Shown: piece by piece, positions 30,761-42,494 of the stretch | How the letters are laid out: the number at the start of each line of letters is the position of its first letter | How positions within the stretch are numbered: position 1 is the first letter of the stretch | NCBI GenBank assembly: GCA_023014485.1 | Contig: JAJOZX010007472.1 | Span: forward strand, 1-64,000 | Length of the DNA: 64,000 bases | Direction: 5' to 3' | DNA from: Bathynomus jamesi | Lineage: Eukaryota; Arthropoda; Malacostraca; Isopoda; Cirolanidae | Notes under the pieces: generated by a model | Told to the model about the DNA's origin: nothing | The model's input: only the letters and a program-made list of their open reading frames with translations | The model's database searches: none | Made by a program: the position numbers and the translations under genes

Positions 30761-33434
30761 GGGTGTCCCAGCCTCACATGTGAAAATAAAAATTTGCAAG
30801 AGTCAAATCGCGCACCCCTTTAATTAATTACACTTGAAAAAATGGGCAAAATTTCATTGGCCTATTAGGAGGGGAAGGATCCCCTCATTGACCTTGTTTA
30901 TTCAACCCTATATGAACAAATGTAAATGCTCAGCATTAATCATTCTAGAATGGAAGAATGAAATGTAAATTCTTTCTAATGACTAAATTAAAGGAGATGG
31001 AAATTCTTCCTAATGGCACATTTCATTTCGGGGGACAGAGGATCTTTTTGTCTGCTGAGGGGAACTGCTGGTGGTGGTATTCGATGACTTGGTACACAAG
31101 CTGCCGTTCCTCCTCGTTTTTTGTCAGGCCCTCGTTGAAATCTTCCGCCAGTTTCACCACCCATTCTGCCGCGTCATTCACAGACTTCAACGATGGTGCA
31201 CATCCTTCGAGATCTTTGGGGGTTTTTGGAACTGGCAGCTTCAGGCAATGAAAAAGGTTTTGAGTCCTTTTCGTGACCAAGGTGCTCAAATCCGACCATC
31301 TCACGGTCAAGAGACACTTTCCCTCCAGCCGACGCAGATCTTTTGGGTTTTCGGTCTTCTTGTGCAGGTTTTGGAGCATGGCCATCTTCTCTGCATCGGT
31401 GGTTTTGGAGGAGAACATAGCGAGTCCAGCTAAATCTTCGCTTAGGTACCAGAGGTGGCCCCGGAATTTCATTAATGCGGCAGTACCTATATCATGATCC
31501 ACTGCCTTGTACCGCTCTAGGTCCTCCAACAGCTCCAGGTCATTGACGGGTGCATCCGCCGTCAATGGAGCCTCAAACCACCTCTGGAGGTAGATGGTGA
31601 CGGCAAAGACGTTTATCCTGCATAGTGACTGGACCTCGTGAGCGGTCAGGTGGAATTGGCTTCGGAAGATGAACATCTTAAGACAGTAAATGCCTTTGGC
31701 CATCCACCTGGCCCGGTGGTATGCTCCAGGACGATTGTACCAGAGATCTCCTTTGCCATGACCATCGAGGAAGACCAGAGCGAGGATCAGGAACTCCCGG
31801 TAATCGTCTCTTGGGTGGCCAACTTCAAGCTGGTCTTCAATGAAGTGGACAATCTGCTCTTTTTTCAACGCCACCCATTCCAAAAGGATGTCGCTTGGGC
31901 CATCGCCGTTGAATGGAGAAGCTTGCTTCTGGTCGATGAACTCCCATTGGGATTTGAAGCGAGCGAACAGCGCAATTTCGTGGCCAGAAGACCTGAAGAA
32001 CAGGTCAAAGACTGAGGTGATTACCAATTCCATCATGTGGTGTCTGCAAGCCAGGAAAAGAATGCGGCGGTCCATTTGGTCCTGGATAATCGTACAAGCG
32101 CCGCTGTGAATACCGGTATTCGCCGCTGTTGTGTCAAAGCAGAGACTGGCAATCCATGGTTGAACTTGCGGCCAATCATCCAGCACCTTCAGAACAGCTC
32201 CAGCCATCCGCTGTCCCGTGCTGTCAGGGATTTTTGGGATCGCCAACAACTTCTCAAGATTCTTCCCGCTGACTAGCACTGGTATGCGATCCGATTTCCC
32301 TCCATCCGAATCAGGGAGGAGTTTGCCATCAAAGTGGATGACAAGCGGCGTATCAGGATTGAACTTCGTCTTGATTCCGGCTGCCAAGTTCTTCCTGGAC
32401 TTCTGCCGTGAACGGTGAAGACTTGATTTGGACAAGGTGACCGAGGATAACTCAACTCCCGCAGCAGCGAGTGCTGGAGCCACAATGTGCATTGCTTGGC
32501 GTACTGAGGTTCCAGTTCGATCCAGGGCTGCAGCAAAATTGGGATATTGGATGATCTTCCTTGCCGACACTTGGCCGTCCTTGGGAGTGGATCGAGGAGC
32601 CGAAGGACCAGGAGAGGAATATTGGACATCATCATTGGATGCTTCGGCCATGGACTCCGAAGAAGAAGACAACCCACTTTTCACCGTTCCTTTCGCTTGC
32701 AGTGAGTCCATCTCTTCGTGGCTTTTCTTCTTCCTCTTCTCTTCAGCTGCTCGGCGTTTCTCCCGCTCCGCTGCCCTGCGAGCAAACTCCAGGTCCTCTC
32801 CTCCGATGTACATCTTCCGCACGGTTCGCTGGTCATTCAGAAAGTCTCGATCTTCGGGGACTTTGATGAGTTTCATGCATTGGCATGAGCTTTTTCAAAC
32901 AGTGTATTCAGGTTGGCTTGGAATCCCTTTTCCCGCTCCAGTTGCTTCTCTCCCCCACGGTTTTGGTTTCTGGCAACCTTCTCGTAGTCCGTGGAGAGGG
33001 CCTTGATCCTCTCGACGCACTTGGGCTTGTGGGAGGTCGGAATAGATGCCCGAGCCCACACCGCCATAACCTCATCAGCTACCACATTGGCAGCTTCTGC
33101 CGTGGACGTTTTTTTCTTCCGAGTGAAGAACAACAGACATCGAAGAACATCTCCCACTGTCGGGAGTTGACACAGCGTTTCCAGTAGTTCATTTCGCAAC
33201 ACCCCCACCAACCACACAGTCTCCTGCTTTCTTGTATCCATAACCTGAAAAGAAATATGCTACAATTAGTATAAGGTAGAGAGTAGCTGTTCAGCAATAG
33301 TAACACATGGTTTGAGGGGACCCTTAAAATTAAAGAACATGAATGAAATTCATCTTGCTGGCATGTTTTCACGAGTGGAAGAAATTAGGGGTGTGTGCAT
33401 GACAAACTTCAGGAACAAAAAAAAATTGGGACAC
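30761..33434 (-). mobile_element. DNA transposon-like element with unnamed transposase (copy 1)
   Basis: Begins GGGTGTCCCA after a TA tract and ends TGGGACAC before TAATAA, giving short imperfect inverted ends flanked by TA. Subterminal CGCACCCCT (left) and its inverse AGGGGTGTGTGC (right) add to the match. It contains one minus-strand gene of about 740 codons with a single frameshift. The superfamily is not one I can name; an RNase H-type transposase is inferred. Confidence 0.6.
31023..33241 (-). pseudogene. Unnamed transposase-like protein, copy 1, one frameshift
   Basis: Starts MDTRKQETVWLVGVLR at 33241, three bases after a TTTTCAG splice-acceptor-like site. A one-base loss near 32876 (HANA then MKLIKV) breaks an otherwise open frame of about 740 residues. 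Motifs: a Lys/Glu-rich coiled segment (REKRRAAEEKRKKK), IHFDGKLLPDSDGGKSDRIP, LCFDTTAANTGIHSGACTII, ILFLACRHHMMELVI, YHRARWMAKGIYCLKMFI and VVKLAEDFNEGLTKNEEERQ. HFDGK and CFDTTAANTG followed by ACRHH resemble the first Asp, second Asp and C/H motif of hAT-like RNase H folds; this is inference. Copy 2 on the plus strand is 349 bases away. Confidence 0.7.
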
Positions 33435-33436
33435 TA

Positions 33437-33463
33437 ATAAATATATATATATATATATATATA
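33437..33463. repeat. (TA)n microsatellite between the head-to-head copies
   Basis: A TA array directly at the right end of copy 1. Two short ATATTACAATATAAAT repeats follow. Confidence 0.9.
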
Positions 33464-33469
33464 ATATTA

Positions 33470-35820
33470 CAATATAAATATATTACAATATAAATGAGAT
33501 CTTTAAAAATGGAATCATAATACGAAAAATATTAATGCTTTGATTCTCATTTTAATTTAATATACGTTTCGTTTCTTTTCTTAGGCCCAATGGCGACTAC
33601 CCGCACAGCGAGTCAAATTTGGCTCATTGGCCATCCTATACCCGAGATCAAGGGCACATGGCTTCCTTCAATTGGAGATGTTTTACGCCTGTTTTTTCAC
33701 TTTCACATAGAGCACAAGAAGACAGTGAATGACTCAGCGAAGGAGGTGGCATCATCAGTCATTAGTTACTGGGAGAAATCCCGGATACCTACCATCACAG
33801 AGAAGAGCATTGGTCGAAAAGTGGTAGATCTTTTTCTTACTTGGAAGCTTCTCCAGAAAAATCATGCTCGTGCTACGGAAACCCAGCGGAAAAAAGATGA
33901 TGAGTTCCGTGATAATTTGGAAAATCTTTTCGATGTTGCCCACCTTAAAGCGATGGAACTTTTGACCATTGAAGAAGATCAAGCCTTCCTTATTGCTCAG
34001 CGAGAAAAAGGGAGGAGGGGAGTAATGGGAGGAGTTGACAAGAAAATGGCTCATTCTGTCATGTGTTGGGAACAAACTGAAAGACGCCTAGCTCAGCACC
34101 AACCTCAAGCCAATATTACTTTTGAAAATATTGAGCTGGAATCATCATTATTGTCTGAAGTACCAAGTTCTGCGCCATCATCTGAAGACTCTCCGCCCAC
34201 CTCTCCTGAAAAACGCAAGTGTTATGCTCGTGGCACTATCCAAGTCATCACTCCTGAATTGGCAAGTACATTGGATCGCACAGGAATCAGTCATCGTTCA
34301 GCACACCGGATTATTGACGCTATGGCTAGAAGCCTCGGCCATAACTCACAAAAACTCGCGCTCAACTATGAAACCATTAGAAAATCACGAGAAAGGCTCC
34401 ATTCGGCGATGGCAGAAAAGATTAAACAAAGGTTCACACCCAACGAAGTGCTCACTGTTCACTGGGATGGAAAAATTCTACTAGACGATGAAGGTGGTTG
34501 GTGTGACTGACTAGCCATTTTCGTAACTCGAGTTGATACCGAGAAGCTCTTGGGTGTACCTAAGCTGACATCAGGAACTGGTGAGGTCATCGCCTCGGTG
34601 GTACATGCTGCGCTCAAAGAATGGAATGTGTCAGAAAAGGTATCAGCTATGAGCTTCGACACTACAGCTTCAAATACTGGTTACTTGTCTGGGGCATGCG
34701 TAATTTTGGAGCAGAAACTCGGCCGCCGACTCTTATACCTTGCATGTCGCCATCACATCCTAGAACTTGTCATTGAGAAGGCGTACATGGAATGCATGGG
34801 ACCATCATCTGGTCCAGATATCCTCCTATTCTCCCGCTTCAAAGTGACGTGGAATACAATTTGCCAAGATAAGTATAAGATCCTGTCAGACCTTCCATCG
34901 AGTCTGAATGAGAATCGAGAAGAACTGCTTGCTGGAATCTATATCTGACAAAACATCAGCTGAGGGATGATTACCGTGAATTCTTCGAGTTGTCGATTAC
35001 AATCCTTGGAGGTAATTTACCTAACTTTAGGTTTCGGCGACCTGGAGCACTTCACCGAGCACGTTGGATGGCAAAAGTAATTTATTCATTAAAATCCTGC
35101 TGCTTTCCCATCAGTTCAGACTTACAAACTCGTGAAATGTCTGGCTTAAAATGATTTGTATTTTTTGCCCTGGAGTTATATGTCAGCGTGTGGTTCACGA
35201 CCAGCAGTCCTTCATCTGCTCCCGTGAATGATTTAAAGCTTCTTCAAGACCTAGCAAAGTGCCACGATGAAAAGATCTCAGCATCCTGCCTCAGTGTTCT
35301 CGGTCATCACTTACGGTACCTCAGCGAGTACTTGATTGGTCTCGCACTCTTTGATAAAGGTATCAATGCAACGACGAAAAAGAATATCACTCGATCAATC
35401 CTCGAAAAAGAAGCTGCTGAAGATCCTCCAAAGCAAGCCCCAATACCTGCTGTTTCTTCCATTTCAACAAAGCAGCTCTCGGACTTTGCCTCGAAAGGAT
35501 CAAAGCTTCTCTTTGGACTTCTAAAAATTAATGATGGTTTCTTGTCCAAGGAACCAGAGACCTGGCGGATGACGAAGATTTCAAGACTGGTTTGACTATA
35601 GTTGAAGGACTAAAAGTCGTCAATGACATGGCAGAGAAGGGAATTGCCTTGATCCAGGCCTTCAATACAAAGATTACGAAGAATGAAGAACAGCGCCAAC
35701 CTCTCTTGCAGGTTGTTGAGGATCATAGGAAGTCTCAGCCTGGTACATTGAAAAAGGGGTATGGCTTGAGGAAAAGCAAGAATTAATGGGTGGTCTACAA
35801 TTGAATGAAAGACACCCTGG
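33470..35820 (+). mobile_element. Second copy of the unnamed transposase-like element
   Basis: A plus-strand gene homologous to copy 1 and divergently oriented from it. The right end near 35808-35818 reads AAAGACACCCT, the complement of AGGGTGTCTTT, which resembles the GGGTGTCCC end of copy 1. A matching left end is not clear between 33470 and 33580, so the left boundary is uncertain. Confidence 0.5.
33590..35786 (+). pseudogene. Unnamed transposase-like protein, copy 2, several breaks
   Basis: MATTRTASQIWLIGHPIPEI follows a TTTTCTTAG acceptor-like site. It aligns with copy 1 at LPSIGDVLRLFFHF, VHWDGKILLDDEGG, SFDTTASNTGYLSGACVI, LYLACRHHILELVIEKAY, RARWMAKVIYSLK, SSAPVNDLKLL and ITKNEEQRQPLLQVV. 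Breaks: an in-frame TGA at 34508 (after GGWCD, frame continues with LAIFVTRVDTEKLLGVPK), a frameshift near 34940, a TGA near 35155, and a further one near 35565. The two copies differ at most positions, so they come from different subfamilies and not from one inverted duplication. Confidence 0.7.
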
Positions 35821-35989
35821 AATATATTTAGTAAATATATTATTTACTTATTACGATTGGAGTACGCCTGCACTTAAACCTTATGAACTAAAACTAACGT
35901 TTATTTACATTAATTAAAAAAAATATTAATTTATTTTTACTAGGTAATGAATAATTAATTTTTGTTATAAGGAGAATTATTTACCTCAC

Positions 35990-37165
35990 TTGACACCCTT
36001 AAATATTATCTGAATGACCTAATATTTACAGTACATTGTTTTCTCATGTAGTAGCAGCATTGAACAAATGGCCAATAAAAAACTCCAACTTTCGATTTTT
36101 ATTGTCCCCCTCGTGTGGATGGTGTGGTCTTGGGGATCCACAAAATTTTCACAGATTAATTTGTTTATGCGTGTAGCCCAGCTCGCCGATATGATCGTAG
36201 GCATGCCAACAATCGCTGATAATGACTGAACCAGGCTTAATAAATTTTTTAATCAATGGCAGTAGGGTTTCTGCCTTTGTCTTCAGTAGGGATAATAAAT
36301 TTAGCCTTTGATACATGGTCAATGCCACCAAATACCCATATTCCTTTCACTCTTTGTCCACGATCATATTTAGCATAGCCAAAATGCGACTCATCAATTT
36401 CAACAATCGCACCCTTGCCCCCAATTGGTTTATGATTGTCCATCCATTTTTCATAAACTTCACCACAAAAAGATTTCCAGTTAACAATGGACACTCTGCC
36501 TAGTTTGATAACTTTCTCGGCATAACGTTGTGAAAAATATTTTCACAAATAAATACTTATGAAGCGGAGGTTTTTATTCACTGAAAAGTTGCAATGTTCC
36601 AGCCATGTGCCCTTAAAGATAGAAACAGTAAATCCACACTCGCGCTTATTTTTTAGATTTTTTTTATGGCACCTAAACATCTTCGAGTCTTTTCTTAAAA
36701 TACAGGCAGTATTACATTTAGTGCAAATCACGGATGTTGGAATTATGCCGTGATTGGAAAAAAAACATCTAAACTTTTATCTTCATTGAGGCCAACAAGG
36801 CGGATTAGGTCTTCAAAATCAGGTTCACAAGATTGACACGTCATGGTTCTAGAACAAAAATTGCCAAACTAACGAGTAACAGAAAGAAGTAGGCAAAATC
36901 AAGAAAAGTAGCCAAAAATAAACAGTAACCTAGTTGAATGAAAATCTCCAAAAAAGGTAGCCAAAATAAACAAACTAACCAAAATTTATATACATAATAT
37001 TAGAAAATAGAAAATATTTTTTTTTAAAGTATATTTTATACAAATTTGCACAAGATAATATATATATTTTCTTAATTCAGTTTTGATTGGTTATTCAATA
37101 TATATTGCTGTTATAGATGGGTATGACTAGGTCAAAAAGTGAATAATAACCAGGAATTTTTATAG
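35990..37165 (-). mobile_element. Merlin-like DNA transposon
   Basis: The minus-strand gene starts at 36844 and encodes an ISXO2/IS1016-type transposase in several frames. The 5' non-coding end extends to about 37165, where homology with the inverted copy at 27176 stops. The 3' boundary near 35990 is not defined by a visible TIR match. Confidence 0.75.
36019..36844 (-). pseudogene. Merlin (ISXO2-like) transposase
   Basis: In order: MTCQSCEPDFEDLIRLVGL (36844), a CxxC-type zinc segment CTKCNTACILRKDSKMFRC (36725), GGKGAIVEIDESHFGYAKYD with the first catalytic Asp (36410), GIWVFGGIDH, SVIISDCWHAYDHI with the second Asp (36215), GYTHKQIN, and CENFVDPQDHTIHT then IESW with the final Glu (36090). 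This D-D-E layout and the GYTH-N signature define the IS1016/ISXO2 group that includes eukaryotic Merlin. At least three frameshifts make it inactive. Confidence 0.85.
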
Positions 37166-37559
37166 TGGGCACACTAGGGGCCACTTCAGCCCATCAAGGT
37201 AGCTCCAGTATGTAAAAACTACCTGTACATTGGCAACAACCAATTTTTACAAAACTAATTAATTATCAATTTAAAACTAAAGATAGAATCTGTGGATCCA
37301 GAGGATTAAAGTCATAATAGGCTACTATCCACAAATATGTTACTCTATATCTATTTATAACCGACATGCAAATATCAGATTCAAAGAATCCAGTCAATTT
37401 CATTATTGTATCCATCAATACCAGTACCTTGCCAACCAAAAATAAGTCAGTCCATATTAATTGCGGACCAAGTCACAATTTACAACCATATACATTATAA
37501 TATATATACTTAGGAGGAAAAGTGTAGGTGTGGCTGTGAAGACTGTACAGTAATGTAGA

Positions 37560-38160
37560 AATGTGTGTACCCATTTTGGGTCTCCCATTTAAAGGTGTTT
37601 GTGGGGCAAGTGAAGATCATGAGTTTTTCAATACCTCATGGTACTATGGGGGCACCGCTTGGCAGAGGAATCTCTCTAAATGGGTGTGTACAGACAGAGT
37701 ATCCCCTAACCAAGATGCTGCCTCCCTGTATCCCACAACACTTGTGTTGAGCTGTGGGATCTATCACCTAAATGCACATAATATATATGAAATAAACTAG
37801 TACCATTCATGCAATAAAAATGGCTTAAACACTATCACCAGATGTCCCTTGCAGACATCAAACTATCCAACCTTCTTTTGAAAGAATCAAGTGTATCTGA
37901 AGTCACCACTTTTTTGTCAGACTGTTCCAAAACTTAATTACTCTGTTTGTAAAACTGTTTTCTTAAATTTGTTCTACATCTTGGCTTAAATAATTTCATA
38001 CTGTGACCTCTAGTCTGGTTATTGTCATCTTTAATGAAAAGAGACTCAAAATCTATCTTATCCAACCCTTTTATCATTTTATACACCTCTATCATATCAC
38101 CCCTTAACCTCCTCCTTTTGGGCCATGCAATGACAACTGTATTTCTGTTCATTTGCGCAA
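37560..38160 (-). mobile_element. 3' end of a CR1-like LINE
   Basis: On the minus strand: RRRLRGDMIEVYKMIKGLDK (38120), FKPRCRTNLRKQFY, then in shifted frame WNSLTKKVVTSDTLDSFKRRLD (37925-37860), and a 3' UTR-like tail to about 37560. It is a 5'-truncated copy, related to but distinct from the two plus-strand copies. Confidence 0.75.
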
Positions 38161-38284
38161 GAAATAAAGGTCATATTCAAACAAAGCACACCAGAATACA
38201 CTTGAAAAATGTATTTTTGACTACATTTTATACAATAAAGCATAACCTAACATGTTCATGTTAAAGATTTTGTAAATGACGCCT

Positions 38285-38412
38285 TACCACAGGAAACTTG
38301 CAAAATACCTCAGAATTATCCAGAAAAGTTTGCTCTTGTCATTTTTGTTTAAACTAACGAAAATATCATGACTTAACCTAACTAATCATCAAGGGCATTT
38401 GGTTGACCTAAA
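38285..38412. repeat. Fragment of foldback families A and B
   Basis: Includes AGGAAACTTGCAAAATACCT, CAGAAAAGTTTGCTC, ACGAAAATATCATGACTTAA and ATCATCAAGGGCATTTGG, all matching the repeats at 27870-28390 and 5580-5781 in inverted order. It shows that families A and B often lie together. Confidence 0.65.
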
Positions 38413-38419
38413 TATCTTC

Positions 38420-40297
38420 TGATCTTTTCATATTATCATCTAGGGCACATGACAAATCAAGTTCTCAAAGTTAAAAGCACATGAATGGCATGTCATAATT
38501 CTATCATAAACACCACGAAATTGAATCCAATTAGAAAAAAAAAAAATAGCCAGAACAGAAAAACAAACTAATTAAGTCGCAGAGTAGCGAAAAAAATAGC
38601 TTAAGATTATACTTGTTAGACCAAAAATGAGTGTATTTATATATATATTATTAGTATCATAATGTTCACCATTAATATGCATTTTCACAAAAAATGAGTG
38701 ACATTTGAATAAAGCAACTAAAACTACCTCGTAGAAAGTTATTTTGATTTATAGGTCTAGCCCATGTCATTTAATACATATTGACTATTTGACTTAATAG
38801 TCATGTCTTAGATTAACCCTTTTGACCTCCTGGGACTTAAAGCATATATGATACATTACTGTTTTACTAGTTAGAAAATTTAAAATTGGTCTTGAAAGGG
38901 TTAAATAGCTTTGTAGTAGTATAATGATAATTAGCCAAATTGAAACTTTTTTCAAAGTTTGAATATAAATGATCTAAAACTATTTTATCTGATTTCAGTA
39001 ATCACAATAAGCCTGAGTAGCTTCATGTTTTCTAAATGATTTGGAATCTCATTAATATTTTAGTCCTAACTACTCTCTTTAGAATCTGTGCATCACTTCT
39101 GCCAAGCTTTACATACTGGTGCAGTGTATATCTTGTCTTTATATAGTTTCTGCTAAACTTTACAAATTAGCTCCTATTCTTTTTTGGTTAGATATTAAAT
39201 GTATCCTTGACTATATATCCATCACTCGAATGTCATTTAAAATAATCCTGGAGATGTTTTAAAATGGGATCTGACCTTCTGGATGAATTTGCATATTTGT
39301 GTAGAATTTGAAAAAAATTAGGAATTAGAGGTTTTTGTTATAAAATCAAAATTTTGTACATATTTAAACCTTTTGCAACTAATAGGACTTAACAGTTCCA
39401 CAGAAATAATAATAATAAATTATAGTACAGTGCAACACACACACAAATGCTTCTACATATTTATGTAGGTATTGTTTAGTTATAACCCCCACCCCCCCTC
39501 CCCCTCCCAAAATGTGTCATCTCAATGACTAGTTACTAAGTATTTAATTTTGAATATTGGTAAAACATATAGCTTTTGGTTTAAAGAAATGTGTACTCAT
39601 CATTAAAGGGTTGAAAGTACTTACAATATTGGTGAGAGATACAAGAGTAAATGTAAAGATTTAAAATTTTGCACTGCAGAAATTATGGTATATGAAGAGA
39701 TTTTAAAAAAATATTTAAAGTTTAAACTTTTTAATTTCTTTAAAAAAAAAAAAAAAAAAAAAATTGTAATTTGTACCACATTTCCTCACCATCTTCAAAA
39801 TTCTACACATTGGCTATTCTTCTAGTGAGCCTGAAAAATTAATTTTTAGCATTAGGAAATAGTGTAAAACACCCACCCATCTTCAGTTTTACACATTCTT
39901 GGTTGGTGGTTGACAATTTACTATTATAAAAGTATATGAAGCTGTGAAGGGCAACACAGAGGAATTATTTAAATGTAATGTAAAATCATTTGCTATAGCT
40001 AGTTCCCCTCTGTGCCAACTTATATCTTTCCTGGTTGAGAGTAAACTGAACTACCAATGACCAGGAATGCATTAGGGTAGGATAAGTAATTAGGTATTTT
40101 TTTGTGCTTTGTTCCCAGAATTTGAAGTTGGGTTTGTTAAAATTAAAATATGATTATGAATTTAAAACAAATTTATAATACTAGTATGCATGAGATTTAG
40201 TTCTACTTTATTTAAAATTTAAGTTTAAGTTGAAATTTTGCAAATTATAAAATTGATAAGTAAAAGGATTAAAAAGGGTGGAGAAAAATTATAAATA

Positions 40298-40329
<32 letters not shown>

Positions 40330-41380
40330 TATTTGATGAAAATTTTGTTTAACAACTTCCTCAGGAACAGTATTCCTGAGAATGCAGAAACAACTTGAGC
40401 ACTATTTTTTAATTTTCCTTCATGGTATTTTCCTAATATTATAGTAATAAATATTGTGTTACTTTCATGAAATAATTTTTGTATACAGATTTTTATTTAT
40501 CTTAATAATAATGTTAATATAATTTGTTAGTGAACATACGGTACTAACTTGTGTTTGAAATTTAAAAAAAAATATTACCCTTAGATGCAAGTTAATTTAG
40601 TAAGTTATTAAGAAACTTGCTTTTAATAACAAGATTTGGTGTAGATGTTACCAAGTTATTTCTGGTGTATTAGAGCCTTCTTTATTGTTAAATTTATATA
40701 GGTATGCTTGCGTATTATCTTAAAAATATCTATAATAATAATAATTTGCCCATTTCCCCATTTTTGTAGAATAAATACAAAAATGACAGTTGGAAAGTAT
40801 TTAATTTGAAAAGGCTCATGATACAAGCCAGTTTGGTTGGTCTTTCAGTAACAAAAGTCACCAATATTGTTGGAATACTCTCCAAGGTTAACTTTATGGT
40901 GGGGCAGTGGAAAACTATATGAAATAAGCTTATTTTCTATTGATCTATTATCCAGTCTTGTTTTTGACATTTTATTTGAGCTTTTGCATTGGTTGATGTA
41001 ATAAGACATTTCACTATAGGCCCTACCATGGTATCCTAACGTTCAGTTCTCTTTTAGCTATTTTGACTAACATTTCACTGCATACTGTTGTTTACCTCTG
41101 AACAAAGTTTTGATAATGTATTTTGTTCATGTTTCCTAATTTATTTTTGTGTTGCTTTTCTTACTAATTTACTTATTTGGTTTTGTTTTTCATTGCCATG
41201 AAATCATAACCTTGGAGACACACTTGTGAAATATTGGCACTCTTGGCAACCATCATTGTTGAAGCAATGTTCAGCCAAATGGGCTTTTAATATGATGCCC
41301 CTTTCAAAATCACTTAAATACTTTCTAAATGCCATTTATTTTTATTTATTTTACATCTATTTGAAATTGTAGTATTCTTG
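38420..41380. other. AT-rich unique-looking DNA without recognised genes
   Basis: Nearly 3 kb with no long frame, no TIR pair and no known motif. Simple-sequence islands are a C-rich run (39488-39508), an A-run (39745-39762) and a TA array (40296-40331). This is the longest stretch in the window that is not clearly a transposon. Confidence 0.55.
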
Positions 41381-41385
41381 ATATT

Positions 41386-41404
41386 GTGTGTGTGTGTGTA
41401 TATA

Positions 41405-41439
<35 letters not shown>

Positions 41440-41692
41440 GAAGAACCGATTCGCCTCTATTTAAAGGGCATATCTCAGTGGAAAAACAAAGAAAAAGTGA
41501 GAGGAAAGACAGAGGAAAAAGAAAGGGTGGAGGGGACAGTCGAAGTGGAAAAAGACCAAGGACTGCAGGGTTGAGCCCCATCATCCTTGGGTGCTAGGGC
41601 CGGGAGGGCGCACGTGAAACCTCCAGGAACAAGCACGTACAAACGAGCACAAAGAGCACTCAAGAGCACGAGCTTAGAACCCCCTTGCGGGG
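41386..41692 (-). mobile_element. 5'-truncated retroelement 3' end with poly(A), minus strand
   Basis: A run of about 27 T at 41411-41437, read as poly(A) on the minus strand, follows about 255 bases of GC-richer, pyrimidine-rich sequence. The minus strand carries GATGATGGGGCTCAACCCTG, of the style of LINE 3' UTRs. No coding motif remains, so the class is not certain. A (TG)n/(TA)n tract lies beyond the tail. Confidence 0.5.
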
Positions 41693-41719
41693 ATATATAT
41701 ATATATATATATATATGTA

Positions 41720-42456
41720 CAGGGTGGGTGGAAAGTAGCTCCCTATTTTGGATTGGTAAAAAAATACGTATATTATCCATTTATTTCAGGAGAAATAATA
41801 TGAAAAGGTAGGCATACATGGTAGGTTTTCTCTAAAATTCAATGTGGGCTCCAACTCTTTCCACCAGCTTCTGGAGCCGCCCAGGAATGGCGTCCACTGA
41901 CTTTAGCAGGAACTCCGGCGGGATGGAGGACATGACTTCCCGAATTCGGTCCTCCAGTTCTTCCAATGTCCTCGGTTTGGTCCGGTAGACTTCTTCCTTT
42001 ACCCACCCCCAAAGATATTTATGCAAGATGGCGCCCCTCCGCACTTCGCTCTTGTTGTCCGTGAGTGGCTGGATGCCCACTTCCCTGGGCGTTGGATGGG
42101 TCGTCGTGGTCCACATCAATGGCCAGCCAGGAGCCCCGACTTGACACCGTGCGACTTCTTTCTTTGTGGGTGGGTAAAGGAAGAAGTCTACCGCACCAAA
42201 CTGAGGACATTGGAAGAACTGGAGGACTGAATTCGGGAAGTAATGTCCTCCATCCCGCCGGAGTTCCTGCTAAAGTCAGTGGACGCCATTCCTGGGTGGC
42301 TCCAGAAGCTGGTGGAAAGAGTTGGAGCCCACATTGAATTTTAGAGAAAACCTACCATGTATGCCTACCTTTTCATATTATTTCTTCTGAAATAAATGGA
42401 TAATATACGTATTTTTTTACCAATCCAAAATAGGGAGCTACTTTCCACCCACCCTG
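41720..42456. mobile_element. Inverted-duplicated IS630/mariner-type MITE
   Basis: The ends CAGGGTGGGTGGAAAGTAGC and their complement are perfect. Inverted homology continues for about 290 bases per arm (41720-42010 and 42170-42456), so both ends derive from the same 3' end of a transposon. The arms encode the same transposase tail, once on each strand: SIPPEFLLKSVDAIPG and LQKLVERVGAHIEF. The central part (42021-42170) holds the single-copy piece. Confidence 0.85.
42021..42340 (+). pseudogene. IS630/mariner-type transposase, C-terminal third
   Basis: QDGAPPHFALVVREWLDAHF carries the second catalytic Asp (QDGAP), then RWMGRRGPHQWPARSPDLTP and CDFFLCGWVKEEVY, where SPDLTP-DFF-WG is the family signature (the W of the last block is C here). 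One TGA at about 42228 interrupts LEELED-IREVM. The C-terminus QKLVERVGAHIEF ends at a TAG. Residues before the second Asp are absent. Confidence 0.85.
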
Positions 42457-42494
42457 TATGTATATAATATAATATATATATATATATATATATA

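Noticed and set aside
31071..32866. Plus-strand frames over 60-190 codons opposite the minus-strand transposase gene
   Set aside because: Antisense shadows of the long minus-strand gene with no motifs of their own.
37561..37800. Plus-strand frame of 79 codons
   Set aside because: Antisense of the 3' UTR-like tail of the minus-strand LINE fragment.
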